From: Stereum hirsutum FP-91666 SS1
Lineage: Eukaryota > Basidiomycota > Agaricomycetes > Russulales > Stereaceae
Reading direction: 5' to 3'
Assembly (NCBI RefSeq): GCF_000264905.1
Contig: NW_006763148.1
Span: forward strand, 452,545-516,544
Length of the DNA stretch: 64,000 nt
In this document: positions 39,984 to 51,049 of the stretch, one piece after another
Layout: each line of letters begins with the position of its first letter
Position numbering within the stretch: position 1 is the first letter of the stretch
Notes under the pieces: model-generated
What the model was told of the DNA's origin: nothing
The model's database searches: none
The model's input: the letters and a program-made list of their open reading frames with translations, nothing else
Position numbers and translations under genes: made by a program

Positions 39984-40663
39984 GCCATTCCTCCATGGGC
40001 AAGCGCAACACTTACCTACAGGTGGCAAGTTCAGAAGGCCTGCTCACCCACGCTCGTGTTTTGCGCCTCTGCTCTCGAGGCTTCATAGCGATTCGGGCTG
40101 ATCAGGTCTCAGGACCGAAATCGTTAGATAAACATCCCACCACCTGAACAATCCTGCATCTCGAACAGACTCGATTCCCAAAGCGCGTCTGTATCACCAG
40201 ACATCATATTAATACTCTGCCGATACGATACGCGCTCTGCAAGCATCGTATGTACACGTACCCACGTATACGCCGCAATCAGTTATCGTGCACACCACTC
40301 GTGAAGCGCTAGTCGTCAATGAGCTCGGATCAGAAGTGTAACAGTAACAGTTGAGTACTTGCGACTGCGGGTACGTATACCTACCTGAGTTACCAGGATA
40401 GCGAGACGAAAATCCTCGGAGGCCGGTCTGTACGGTTGTTAGTATCTAAGTATATCGACTTGAGTTATCGTTAGAAGACGCGGTCACCGAGTCGGATGTG
40501 GAACGCTTGATAAGTTAGCTTGTTTTTCTCGAGGGTCGGATCTAGCGCCTTGTGAGGGTCTCTTCACATGGAAGGAATGTTGTTTATCAGGGTGCATAGC
40601 TAAGATACCTACCTTTTGACTCCTTCAAGGGATTCAGGACATGGTCTCTGGATTCTAGCTGTG

Positions 40664-41600
40664 CCCTTAGAATGTAAGGAGGGCGAAGACATGGTTAGGT
40701 GAGCAGCAGGTATGGGCGTCCGTAAAGAGTGACCGTTATTGTTGCTGGATAAGTATACTCGAGAGTCGGCCCCGCTTGAGCGTCGAGTGAGTACGGTGAG
40801 TAAACGGGAGCTTAGGACACCGATGTGATTCGCGGACATCGAATGGTGGTACTAAAGCACCGTGATGGCTTACTATAACGAAGTCGGTCGGTCAGAAAAT
40901 CTCGAGTCTCGACATAAATAGGATATGAGGTCGTACCTGTTTCAGTTTCAGAGAGAGTGGTACATTATTAGTTGAAGACGCATGGACGAGGAACAAGGAT
41001 GGGGAGTAGTTCTTTGTGTCTGGCTTTGGTATGTAACCTTAGGGCGCTCGGGTTACGCTACACTATCCAGCCTAAGAATGAACGAAAGAAGTGCGAGGAT
41101 CTGGTTAGGTGGGCAGCGGGTATGGGTGCCCGTACAGGAGTGACCGTTGTTGTTGCTAGATGGGCTTACTCGAGAGTCGACCCCGCTTGGGCGTTGTACG
41201 GTGAGTAAATGGAAACTTGGAATGCCGATATGATTCGCGGACATCGAATGGGTGAATATAGAAGACCGTGACGTCCTGACGAAAGTCGGTCAGACAATCT
41301 CGACATAAATAAGACATGTGGTCGTACCTGTTTCAGAGAGGGTAGTACGTTAGGAGACCAGTCCGGGACTGGATGGCTAACCGTAGGACATTTCGAATGG
41401 TTCTTAACACAGAGAAGATCTTCGTCAGCTTTGTGGCAGAGGGTTGCACGGCCAAGTGAGCCCTGGCTCTGTGCGTAGGGTCAGGGAACCTAGATTCCTA
41501 CAGAGAGATTGAAACAAGGATGGGGAGGATCCTTTGTGTCTGACTTTAGTTAACTTAGGGCGCTCGGGTGACGCCACAGTGACCAGGGACCGAGCACAGA
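40664..41600. repeat. Diverged tandem duplication, unit about 0.4-0.5 kb
   Basis: Blocks recur in the same order: GGTTAGGTG with GCAGCAGG/GCAGCGGG (40696 and 41104), GTGACCGTT.TTGTTGCT, ACTCGAGAGTCG.CCCCGCTTG, GATTCGCGGACATCGAATGG (offset about 405), TCGTACCTGTTTCAG (offset about 391), and CAAGGATGGGGAG with TAGGGCGCTCGGGT (offset about 521). The second unit has about 130 bp of extra sequence (near 41345-41515). Paired minus-strand frames both starting MSANHIG are by-products of the duplication. Function is unknown. Confidence 0.75.
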
Positions 41601-42160
41601 CTTCACTAAGAATATCCGGAACTTCCATTTCATGGCTGAACGTAGCGGATATCAGTAGCTCGCATCACAACCAATAGAAGTCCTGTTGGACGCTGAGATG
41701 ATGCCCATAAGCATTGTGGCCCTGACATGACAAGGTCGGAGGTATGTTGGCTTAGCAGGACGTCGTCCTTAACTGGCAGGCGCGAAGGATATGAATATGA
41801 GATTCGGGTATGGTGGTATACATGTAGATCTCGACAGATCTGACGTATGGTTGCATATTGGCCGAAAATCAAGCGCTAGCGTTTTGCGAAGCGGGATACA
41901 GTCGGGAGATATGACCGCGCCTTTCTTAATATTGAGGATGATGGGATTTGGAGGGTTGGAAGCAACGACATACCAATGGCTAACAATAAACGGTAAGACC
42001 CTCGAGCCTCGATGAGAATTTGCCTTTCTCTATCCATAGAGTAGTGGAATATTGATAGTACAGAATCAAGTACCTACCCGACTGCACAGTCAGCTCACCC
42101 GCATAAGATAGACAAGAGCAAGTCTAAACGCACATTATGATCTCGGTCCTCTCACAAAAA

Positions 42161-42522
42161 TCACGAAATCGTAGCATGCTCCTCCTCGCCCTCAAGATCT
42201 CGCATGGCCTCGAGGTTGTACTGCACGTTCTTGCGGTACTTCGTCACAAGATCAGCGGCGATGTTCACGTTCTCATTCGCGCGCAGAATCTCCTGTCAGC
42301 TCAAAATTGATATGTGAGTTGACTGGTTTGGGATGCACGAGCGCGGAGAGAGGCACCTGGATGCAATGGTTGAACTCGAGGATCAACTCGGTGCACTTGT
42401 CCTATACCGTTCAAAACAGGGCGATTAGATACGTTAACGTGTTACCCGAGGAGCAGACGTACAGCGCTCTTGACAATACGCTCGAGCAGTATGGCTTGTC
42501 TTTCTGCATGAGGGTTCTCCAT
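42161..42522 (-). CDS. DAD4: DASH complex subunit Dad4
   Basis: Three small exons (42522-42463, 42401-42357, 42292-42161) join in frame to 78 residues. The start MENPHAERQAILLERIV is the signature opening of Dad4, which is about 72 residues in yeast. It continues CTELILEFNHCIQEILRANE and ends VTKYRKNVQYNLEAMRDLEG plus a short acidic tail, matching the family's YxSxVxFxLEA region. Dad4 is one of the ten subunits of the DASH/Dam1 ring that couples kinetochores to spindle microtubules. Introns are 61 and 64 bp. It is divergent from the Mios/Sea4 gene, with 467 bp between start codons. Because no exon exceeds 132 nt, simple ORF calling would miss it. Confidence 0.9.
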
Positions 42523-42989
42523 GGTGAACGGAGCTGCAGGAACAGGGAGATGGTGGTAGTTCGGAATCAACAAGGCTTGCTACGCCACCGAGTCAGCGCC
42601 ACAGACGCGACGCGCTTCCCGCTGCTTCCCCATGCGTCGGATTCCTCTTTCAGCCCTTTGGCGCATCTTGCCTCCTACCTCTGTCATCCCATTATTCAGT
42701 CGAGAATCTGTAGGCTTGAAGTACGACAACAGACCAAAAGTCGTTCGAGGACGCGTTATGCGGTGAATATTGGCACGTTTTCTCTCCAGCTTTGACGGGA
42801 ATCTGAAAATTTTAGACGCCTTACACTATCTCGTGCCACCAGGCCTCAGGCTATCGCGTGTTGACCAGTTGGTCGAAAAAACCAGGATTGCTAGTCTAGT
42901 TACTCCTCTGACCTGGAATACCCCTCGGACTTGTGCATATCGATCTACTCGTCACTGTTGTACTCTCAGGTTACGACCGGCTCTGAACC

Positions 42990-45900
42990 ATGTTGACCCA
43001 ATCGGAGAAGAAAGTGTTGTGGCACCCTCGCGGAGAGAATAGGTTCATCGTTGGTGGAGGATCGCAAATTACTCTCTATGAATGGTCTCCGGATGAACCA
43101 GCCATTCGGCATGTTACATCTCAGCAAGATATGCAACACATGAAGGTGCGTCTATGCCTCATGTTTGGCGTGATAGAGCATTTATTGTGGCACAAATATC
43201 TATGATAAACCCCCTTGAATCAACGTGTGTTCAGTGAATGCAGTTTTTAGTGCAGTTTTTATTGTCTGTTTTGAGGCACAGCAGTGTATAAAACTGTAAC
43301 TTTGGCCGCATCACGTTGAACAGAGACGATGTGGCCCGGTTCATATTGTCTTTTTCTACCCAAAATACGACACTAATCATAATATATCTTTGCCAGTGTT
43401 TCGCATGGTCTTCCGATCCTCAATATAATGACCTCCTCGCTGTCGGCCTGAACACAGGCCACGTAAACCTCCTGCGGATCGAAGCTAACCGTTATGGCCA
43501 TGATCGCGCTCTCAGAAGCAATCCCAACACATTCCTCCCGCCCAAGAGCTCACGCGCGTGCACCGCCCTCGCATTCAGTCCGATAGCACCTCAATACCTT
43601 GCTGTCGGGCTTGACAAAGTCCGTGGCGACTCCAGTCTCGTCGTCTGGGACGTTCAAACCACAACAGCCACGCTCTCATCAACAAATCCGTCCCCTTCGA
43701 GTCTGCACCATCCGCCAAACGCCCCGCCACCGTCCCCTGCTCGTACCCCCTCTTCTATTCTTCCCAATGCCTCCTCGCCTACTCGTCCGTATCCCATCAT
43801 TCCACGGGGCGAACTTGGTCCTCGAGTTGATCCACGCATCCTACAAGCGCATGCGCCCACCGAGTCTGTCCATACCCTCGCCTGGCTTCCCAATACCCCT
43901 CACCTCCTCGCAGCCGGTGTCTCTCATCGCTGGCTCCGTCTCTTCGATCTTCGTAACGTAGGGGCCGCTGTCACCCACGCCGCAGGCCGGATTCATGCTC
44001 TTGCCCCCGACCCATCTTCCCCGCATCGCATAGCTACAGCTGGCGACAATGTCGTCACGATCTGGGACGCACGCAAACTCCCCACTCCATTGCTCACATT
44101 TACTGGTCGAGACGCCATGGGTGACGGAGCGAAAGGACAAAATGGACCCGTAGCTGAGATCGAGTTTTCGACCGTCCGTCATGGCGTGCTCACCACACTG
44201 CTCAAGGATACGTCACACGTTCGGTTTTGGGATATTCTGACCGCCGATGCGACGACGATGTCGCCCGCTCAGGGCAAGTCTGGCGATCTTCCCGGCCAGA
44301 TCCAACCACAGCAGAGGACGCCTAAGTTGTCGTGGTCGAATCCGACAAGTATGCTCTCTTGGGGTGGGAGTGCTGCTGCCGGGAGCGCAGTGCCGCCTAG
44401 TTTGACTTCGATAGCTCAAGGCGACCAGCAGACGGCGGTTTCGTACAACCTCGTGCTGGCTGGCACCCGACGAAGTAAGTCTAAACAGGCACTTCAATTC
44501 TACGATGACATCCCTGATGTGTGAAAACCCTACATAGCAAAACTCTTCTCGAGTCCCATCGTATCCTACTGTCTTATGCCCAGCACCAGACGGAACCCTC
44601 TTGCGTCCTCGCTCATGACAGTGACCAAAGAAGGCGATCTCGAAGCCGCCTCCATCCACGACATACCCACACACGCACCTTGGAGTTCGCGAGGCTCCCT
44701 CGCTATTTCCGCCGCCACAAATTATCGCGTCTTCTCAGGAATCCCACCAGGCGATAAGCCTTTAGAGCCATGGGCTATTTCTCCATCTACCATCGGAACC
44801 CCTGCTCCCCAAGACCACAGAATACTGTCCACGAGACACAGCGACGGGCGATCCTTGGGGCCCGGTGGCGACGAGGGTTCGCTCATGGCAAGGGGACGGG
44901 CGAAAGGGCAGCCTGCATCCACAAACGGTGGCGCTGCTAGCCCCGCGACATTCGGCAGGGGAGACGACGATGGTTTCCCTGCGCTTCTGTCTCCTCCCCG
45001 CCCTCAGTCTTCTAAACCTCTCCACGGTTCACCTGGACCCACACAAAGCCGTCTAAAGACCCCCGTGGCGAAACACCCTCATGGTTATGGTACCAGCGGT
45101 CCATTCCGAAGTTTACCTCCCTCGCCACATAATAAATCGCTTCAAATAGCGGATCTGGCACCTGGGGAACCGTCCTTGCGGGCTTCTCCTGCCCCTAGAC
45201 CTGGACCACATCCTTATACGCAGACGAATGGTCACTCGACTGTAAACAGGATCGGCCTGGGGATATCGGAGGGGTCGAAGGGTAAGAAGGACAGGGAGGT
45301 GTCTGTTTCGAGGGCGAGGAGCTCTGGGAGGTCTAAGCGGAGACCTGTGGAGAGGATTCAAAGCGTGGTGGACGAGGATATCTCGATGGTAATGAGAGGG
45401 AGAGCCGCGAAAGGGTATGGACTGGCTCGTGTAAGTGTTCACTGTTTTCAATAGGTATTGAAGCGTTGGCTGAAGTTGATGAACAGCCGTCTCAAAATGT
45501 TGCGGTCTTGACCTCCCAAAACGAGGACCAAGAGGACAATAAAGGTCTCATCGAGCTATGGCGGTGGATCGACCGTAAGCGCACATTATTTTCAGTCGCC
45601 ATCTGCTCTACTTATACGGTCGTGGTATCTGCAGACACCCGGCCTCTCCTCTCTGTACCCACTCTTCATACAAATTACTACGACTTTTCTGTCCAAGGAG
45701 TTTTAGGAATTTGGGAAGGCTTTCCTTCTTCAGCAGCTTTGAGCCTCGCCACTACCGTCACGACATCCCTCACCACAACTCCAGCTCCTCGTACCAACTC
45801 TGATCTCCTCGACCCACTCAACAGTCTTAATGCGTTGCACGATTTTCAACCTATATCGCGTCCACGATCAGGGCGGGGTCGCGACCGTGGTTTGCGAGCG

Positions 45901-47382
45901 GATCGTCAGATCGACTTCAATGCTGCCATCGTTGCGCTTTGTCAATATCGGGACGAGGACTTGGATATGACTGGTGACAGCGGGGCATGGGTGCCGGCGA
46001 CGTCTACGAAAAAGTCCATCCAGAGGAAGTTGGCATTGATGGTATGTAAGTGGAGTCTGAAAGACGGTGATATCGCGTACCAGATCACCAGGCGAGTCTT
46101 CCTTACTGGCCTTTGTGCGGCGTTATGCTCATGTTGGTCTTGAAGGTGGGAAAAGGAAGGAAAGTGGTCTCAAGCGGCTTGCTGGTTAGTGTTCATCGGG
46201 AAGTACGAGAAGGCCATCGAATTGTTGATGAGAAGCAAAGGTAACGACTTTGCCGTAATCATGCTCACAGCGTTCTGATGCGTTCCTATGTGCCCTAGAT
46301 GAATCCCACCACATGATGTCCGGAACATTGGCTGCGCTGGTGCCTTCGACTTCGAGCAAGACTCCTCCACCGGAACCCCTACGAAGTCACTGCGAACGTC
46401 TTATCATTCGGCTCCAAGATCCCTACTTTCGCGCCATGCTCACACACCTCACACTTGGTGACTGGAGCGAGGTTCTCGAAGAAGAAGCTCTGCCCTTACG
46501 TGAACGTCTTGCTATCGCTCTCCAGTTCCTCGATGATGAAGCCCTCTCAGCCTACCTGCACCGCGTAGCCGACCGTGTCACCTCCCATGGCGACGTCGAA
46601 GGCATTCTCGTTACAGGTCTGACCCCCCAGGGTATGGATCTCCTTCAAGCTCACGTTGACAGAACAGGAGACGTACAGACTGCAGCCATCCTTGGCGCGG
46701 CCGTTCATCCGCACAAAGTGAAAGATCAGAGAGCGGAAAGATGGTTAGAAACGTATAAGGACCTCTTGGATGGATGGAGGATGTTCCATCATCGATGTCA
46801 ATTGGATATTGAGAGAGGCGATATGTTGCAAGAGCTGGTGCGGAACGGAGAGGCGGAGATGGATGCTGTGGCGTTGGGGTTGGTGCCAAGGCAGGTGCTG
46901 CTGAGATGCAACTACTGTAGCAAGGTCATTAGTGCACCACAGGGTAGTACCAACACCAGCTCTAATCGGGTGCGTCATACCCTTGCGCTGTGCTCGTATC
47001 TGCTGAATTCAACCCGTTCTGTTCGCAGCCATCTGCGTGTCCCTTCTGCAGTCGCTCTCTTCCTAGGTGTTCTATTTGCTTGATGCACCTCACGATTGTG
47101 CCAGATAATGTACGGGATGGTCAACTAGCGCACCATAATGCGTCCCTGAGAGGTGCGAAAACCCATTTCATATTCAGCCATACATAACGACACTGAGCGG
47201 CTTCTATCTTCGTCCTTCACCTCCTAGATACCATTGAGGATGCTATCGTATTTTGTCAGACCTGCCGTCACGGTGGACATGCAGCACATATCTTGGATTG
47301 GTTCTATGGAGAGGCCGGCGAGAGGTCACATGGATTGTGCCCTGTGGCGGATTGCAATTGCCGTTGTGCAGACGAATTCTGA
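42990..47382 (+). CDS. SEA4: GATOR2/SEA complex subunit Mios (Sea4)
   Basis: Multi-exon gene starting MLTQSEKKVLWHPRGENRFI at 42990 and ending CPVADCNCRCADEF, stop, at 47382. The N-terminal half is a WD40 propeller: CFAWSSDPQYNDLLAVGLNT, ALAFSPIAPQYLAVGLDK, LAWLPNTPHLLAAGVSHRWL, RIATAGDNVVTIWDARKLP, VRFWDIL. A Pro/Ser-rich insert follows, then an alpha-solenoid (WEKEGKWSQAACWLVFIGKY; LTLGDWSEVLEEEALPLRER; HVDRTGDVQTAAILG) and a C-terminal zinc-binding domain (CNYCSKVIS, CPFCSRSLPRCSICL, CQTCRHGGHAAHILDWF, CPVADCNCRC). This domain order is that of Mios/Sea4, which works at the vacuole upstream of TORC1 in amino-acid sensing. The first intron (43146-43396, 251 bp) is longer than the others. It appears intact. 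Confidence 0.92.
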
Positions 47383-47554
47383 GCCCCCAGTCTTGCAGTG
47401 TTCGCTGTGGGTTTTGCACTACATCTCGTTCTCTTTTCCCCACTTCATGACGTTATTTCTTGCTAACGTCTTGTTTATACTTATAGACCACTTTCGATAA
47501 TTTCGGGCATAATACATACATAGACTACGCCGGTGGCATAATTAATAACACCTA

Positions 47555-47892
47555 TGGTGCAAACGGCTTAGACGCCGCCACTTCTGTACACAACGTTGAG
47601 GACGGTGCCGCGGGCCGAGATTTGAGAATTTTCACTATCCCTCTTCCAGAAACACTCCTTTTGATGTAAGGAAGAGTTCCTCTAGAGGGATTATCCAAAT
47701 TCTCAAAACTGGCAAAGATGAACTTTTGGATTTGGCCACCCCGCCAAATAATAATATTTAATTCATTTGTTTATTATTTTCCGAAAACCAAGGGGGGTGC
47801 CAGGAATTTTCTTTCAATAAATGGGGATTTCGACTTTCGCCGACGAAATTGGCCGCTGTACAAAAGTGGTGATGACTAAGCCGTTTGCACCA
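47555..47892. mobile_element. 338-bp MITE-like element
   Basis: The ends are inverted repeats of about 36 bp: both begin TGGTGCAAACGGCTTAG and, after six differing bases, share CCACTT(C/T)TGTACA. A TA dinucleotide flanks each end (47553-47554 and 47893-47894), compatible with Tc1/mariner-type TA duplication. The interior is AT-rich and has no coding capacity. It lies 172 bp downstream of the Mios stop codon. Confidence 0.7.
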
Positions 47893-48689
47893 TACCTGCT
47901 CCTCGTACCCCTCAATGTCGGCTGCACCAACCGCGAAAGAATAACAGTCACTCACCCCTTCGAAGTTCTAATCCTCGCCAGCCTCCAGGCATTTGCTAAC
48001 GACATTATACGGTTTGATGTCACAACGACACACTCGATTATAGCAGATTCACGCGACTTCGCGCTCGCTTGCATCTCCGGATTCCTCCGGGGCTTTGGTC
48101 ATCGACACATCGGGGGGACCGAGTATAATCCTTCTATGGTCTACCCTCCTGGGTTCTATCTCCATATATCTGCCTAACAGGAGCTTCATCAGGCTCAGTA
48201 ACGATCACTGAGTGTTTGCTTTTTGCTCTCAGCTACGCTCCTGGCTCTGGATGACAGATACGAGAACTACCCAGATCGTGACTAATTGAAGGCCTATTAT
48301 GCCGTCAGAAGTTCCATCTTTCGAGTTTTCTGGCCGCTGTTGATTGCGTTCTAGCTTGCACGCTTTTTCTGTGGCCAGTATCGACGTCCGAGGCCGCGTC
48401 CACCGCGGCTTGCTACCCTGCGATGACACATGGACTCGCGGCTCAAGCTGGCGGCCTAAGTATTGCTGGCATCACCTCCACAATCGGTTTCGGAACGTCA
48501 ATCTTGACTCATGGCGTGTCTTCTCCGCGTATATTGTCTATTTAGAAGGTCGATAGGAGCAGAGAATGCACTTCCCATGCTCAGGATTGCAAATCGTGTC
48601 GAAACTCCCACAATGTATGATTTCGTTTAAATGCCGGCCTTCTCTCCATAGTTCTTCTCGCTACGCCCCCCTCTACAGCACATCATATC
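47893..48689. other. Intergenic region upstream of the O-methyltransferase
   Basis: Short frames only. One (around 48424-48535) would encode a small-residue-rich hydrophobic stretch but has no supported start. No gene called. Confidence 0.35.
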
Positions 48690-50728
48690 ATGATGCTCGA
48701 CGAACTCGATTACCTTCAGTCAACGATTGTGGATGCTCTGGATACCATCCGCCTCGAGATCAAGGCTAACAACCTTCCCCATCTCTCTCACTCAGCCACT
48801 ACTCCCCATCCACTAGACAGCGACAGCTTCGTATGCCCTCCTAGATTGTATGAAGCTCGTAGATTGGCCCTAGGTGCGTAACATCTTCAAAGACATGGTA
48901 CTCAGCTTCGAGCTGACTGTCACTCTTCCAATCATTGGCGATTCCTTCCCCAGCCGCTATGGTCAGCGCACTATCTCAGTTCCGAGTCAAGGTCACCTTC
49001 TAACGTAAATTCTGCAGGGTCAACTAAAGAACCTGCTCCAAGTCCCTTACGAGAAGGTCGTTGAGCAGTCTTGCGCCGTGTACGACACTGCCTGTCTTGA
49101 CCTTCTGGTCCAGTCAGGCGTTCTTGATAGACTTGCAGAGGAGTCTACGCTTGTCGAAGGGATGAGCGTTCAGCAGCTACAAGAACATTCTGGGATCGAT
49201 TCTGGAAAGTTGAACACCGTTCTACGATACCTCGCAGCACAGGGCTGGCTACGCGAACCAACAGAGGGCACTTATGCCTTGACGCGCTCTGCCCTGGAGC
49301 TTCGAGTGGGAAATAATGGTAGGAAGTGGATAATGTAAGATTATACACTCTTCCATTCATTCGGTTGCTTACTACCATGCACTCGATGTAGGACGCCGGG
49401 AAAGCCGAAAGTTGCGTCTGCTCTGCATGCACAACTCACCCATCCCGAGTGGCGCTTCTCTAGGGCAGCCGATCAAACTGCGTTCCAGATCGCCAATCAA
49501 ACACCTCTCACGCTCTTCGCATGGATGAAGCAGAACCCCAGTGAACTCGTTCAGTGGGCCAGCTCTGTACAGGTAATTACGATCTGTGTGCCTTTATGCC
49601 CATGATTCTGATGGTTTTGACCACAGTCACTTGGGAACGCTTATCATTCTGCAATCACCAACGACATACCATGGGATAAATATAACGGCAATACATTCAT
49701 CGACTGTGGTGGAGGTCAAGGCAACCTATCCATTTCGATAGCTGAGATGTAAGCAAACATCTTCTCTGTAACGCTACCATTGCACTGACGGCTTTTTCGC
49801 GCACCAAGACTTCCGAAGAGCTTCTTCGTCGTACAAGATTTAGAAGAAGTTGTGCCCATCGCGAATGCCAACATCGCGGCGCGGGCTCCCGAGACTCTGA
49901 AGTCAGGGCGTATCACGACCGAAGCTCATAACTTCTTCGAACCACAACCACGGTTCGGAAAGAATCACGTCTACCTATTTCGTTACATCCTGTGAGAAAA
50001 CAGTTGGAATTATACGCGTGACTTATCGACTAATCAATCCATCGTAGTCATGACTGGCCGGACCATGCCTGCGTAGGTTTTTCTCTGGCCTGTGGGGCAT
50101 TCTTACGCTGACTGCCTGTCGAGTAGATCCGTATTCTAGGCAACATCGCTCGCGTCGCACGGCCTTGGGTAAGACTTGGCGTTTTTGTGGATGGAATGTC
50201 TCTGACGGTGGTTATCATGCAGAAATGCAAAATCATCATCATTGACACGATACAGGCGCCTTGCACAACCTCCGATCCTTCGTCCTACGGCAGCCAGCTT
50301 AGATCCTTGGAGGACGTAACCGATACTGACCCCTACACGCCCATCGCCGCCCCGCCATTTATTCCCAAGAATTTTGGGGCATGCGCAAAGATGTCTCTGG
50401 CGCTGGGTGTCCATATGATGGGGGGTAAGCGGCCGTTGACCATATTTCATGATTATTCACGAGGCATTGATGCTGTAATTGAACCCTTAGTTTTCAACGC
50501 CCTTGAGCGATCGTTTGTGAGCAGCATTTTCACCTATATATGTGGTAGCGTTTGCTTACCCTTCTTCAGAGCGAATGGAACGACCTCTTGACCAAGGCTG
50601 GTCTGCGCATTGTCCATGTCTACCCTCTTCGAGGTATGGTGTCCGCCATAGAGTGTGAGCCACTCGGCGAAGGAGAAGAGTATAGTGATGGTTCTAGCGG
50701 GACAGAAGCCGGCTCGAATGATGCATGA
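48690..50728 (+). CDS. SAM-dependent O-methyltransferase, fungal secondary-metabolite type
   Basis: Multi-exon gene starting MMLDELDYLQSTIVDALDTI and ending SSGTEAGSNDA, stop. An N-terminal winged-helix dimerisation region (MSVQQLQEHSGIDSGKLNTV, LRYLAAQGWLRE) precedes the methyltransferase core: SAM-binding motif I FIDCGGGQGNLSISIAEM, the VVQDLEEVV acidic strand, and the family HDWPDHAC motif containing the catalytic His, followed by IRILGNIARVARPW and CKIIIIDTIQAP. The C terminus has ALERSFSEWNDLLTKAGLRI. The layout is that of COMT-like enzymes that methylate hydroxyls of aromatic fungal metabolites; the substrate is unknown. Splicing uses an apparent 8-nt exon (48954-48961, CCGCTATG) and a 25-nt exon carrying the HDWPDHAC codons (about 50048-50072). 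Stop codons of this gene and the F-box pseudogene face each other across 321 bp. Confidence 0.88.
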
Positions 50729-51049
50729 CCTCGATCTGGAAGTCGTATGTTTATCTGTGCTCTATTTGAGATGGACGATTGTTCTGTTACTAGTTCGGTG
50801 CTTGCTGTACTATCTTTTTCTCTGGATCTTTATTCTTCGAGGCCCTCGCCAGTTGTACTTTCTTTTTAAACGAACGCGCTCGAAATGTAGATGTCATCCT
50901 GTTCACACAATGATATTGACGCGCGGTGTTGCACGTCTGGTACTTGGCCTCCTGGGCCGTGGCCATCGCATGTACGACTGACAGCCCCGATAAGTCTCAC
51001 ATACAGGTAAGTAGTATCATTTACTGTAAGAAAAAATTTGACTATCAAT

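Larger units (their letters stand above)
39269..42160. other. 2.9-kb region without a supportable gene, containing a tandem duplication
   Basis: It contains a (TG)n microsatellite at about 39963-39983 and the diverged tandem duplication at 40664-41600. No frame has recognisable domains. Confidence 0.45.
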
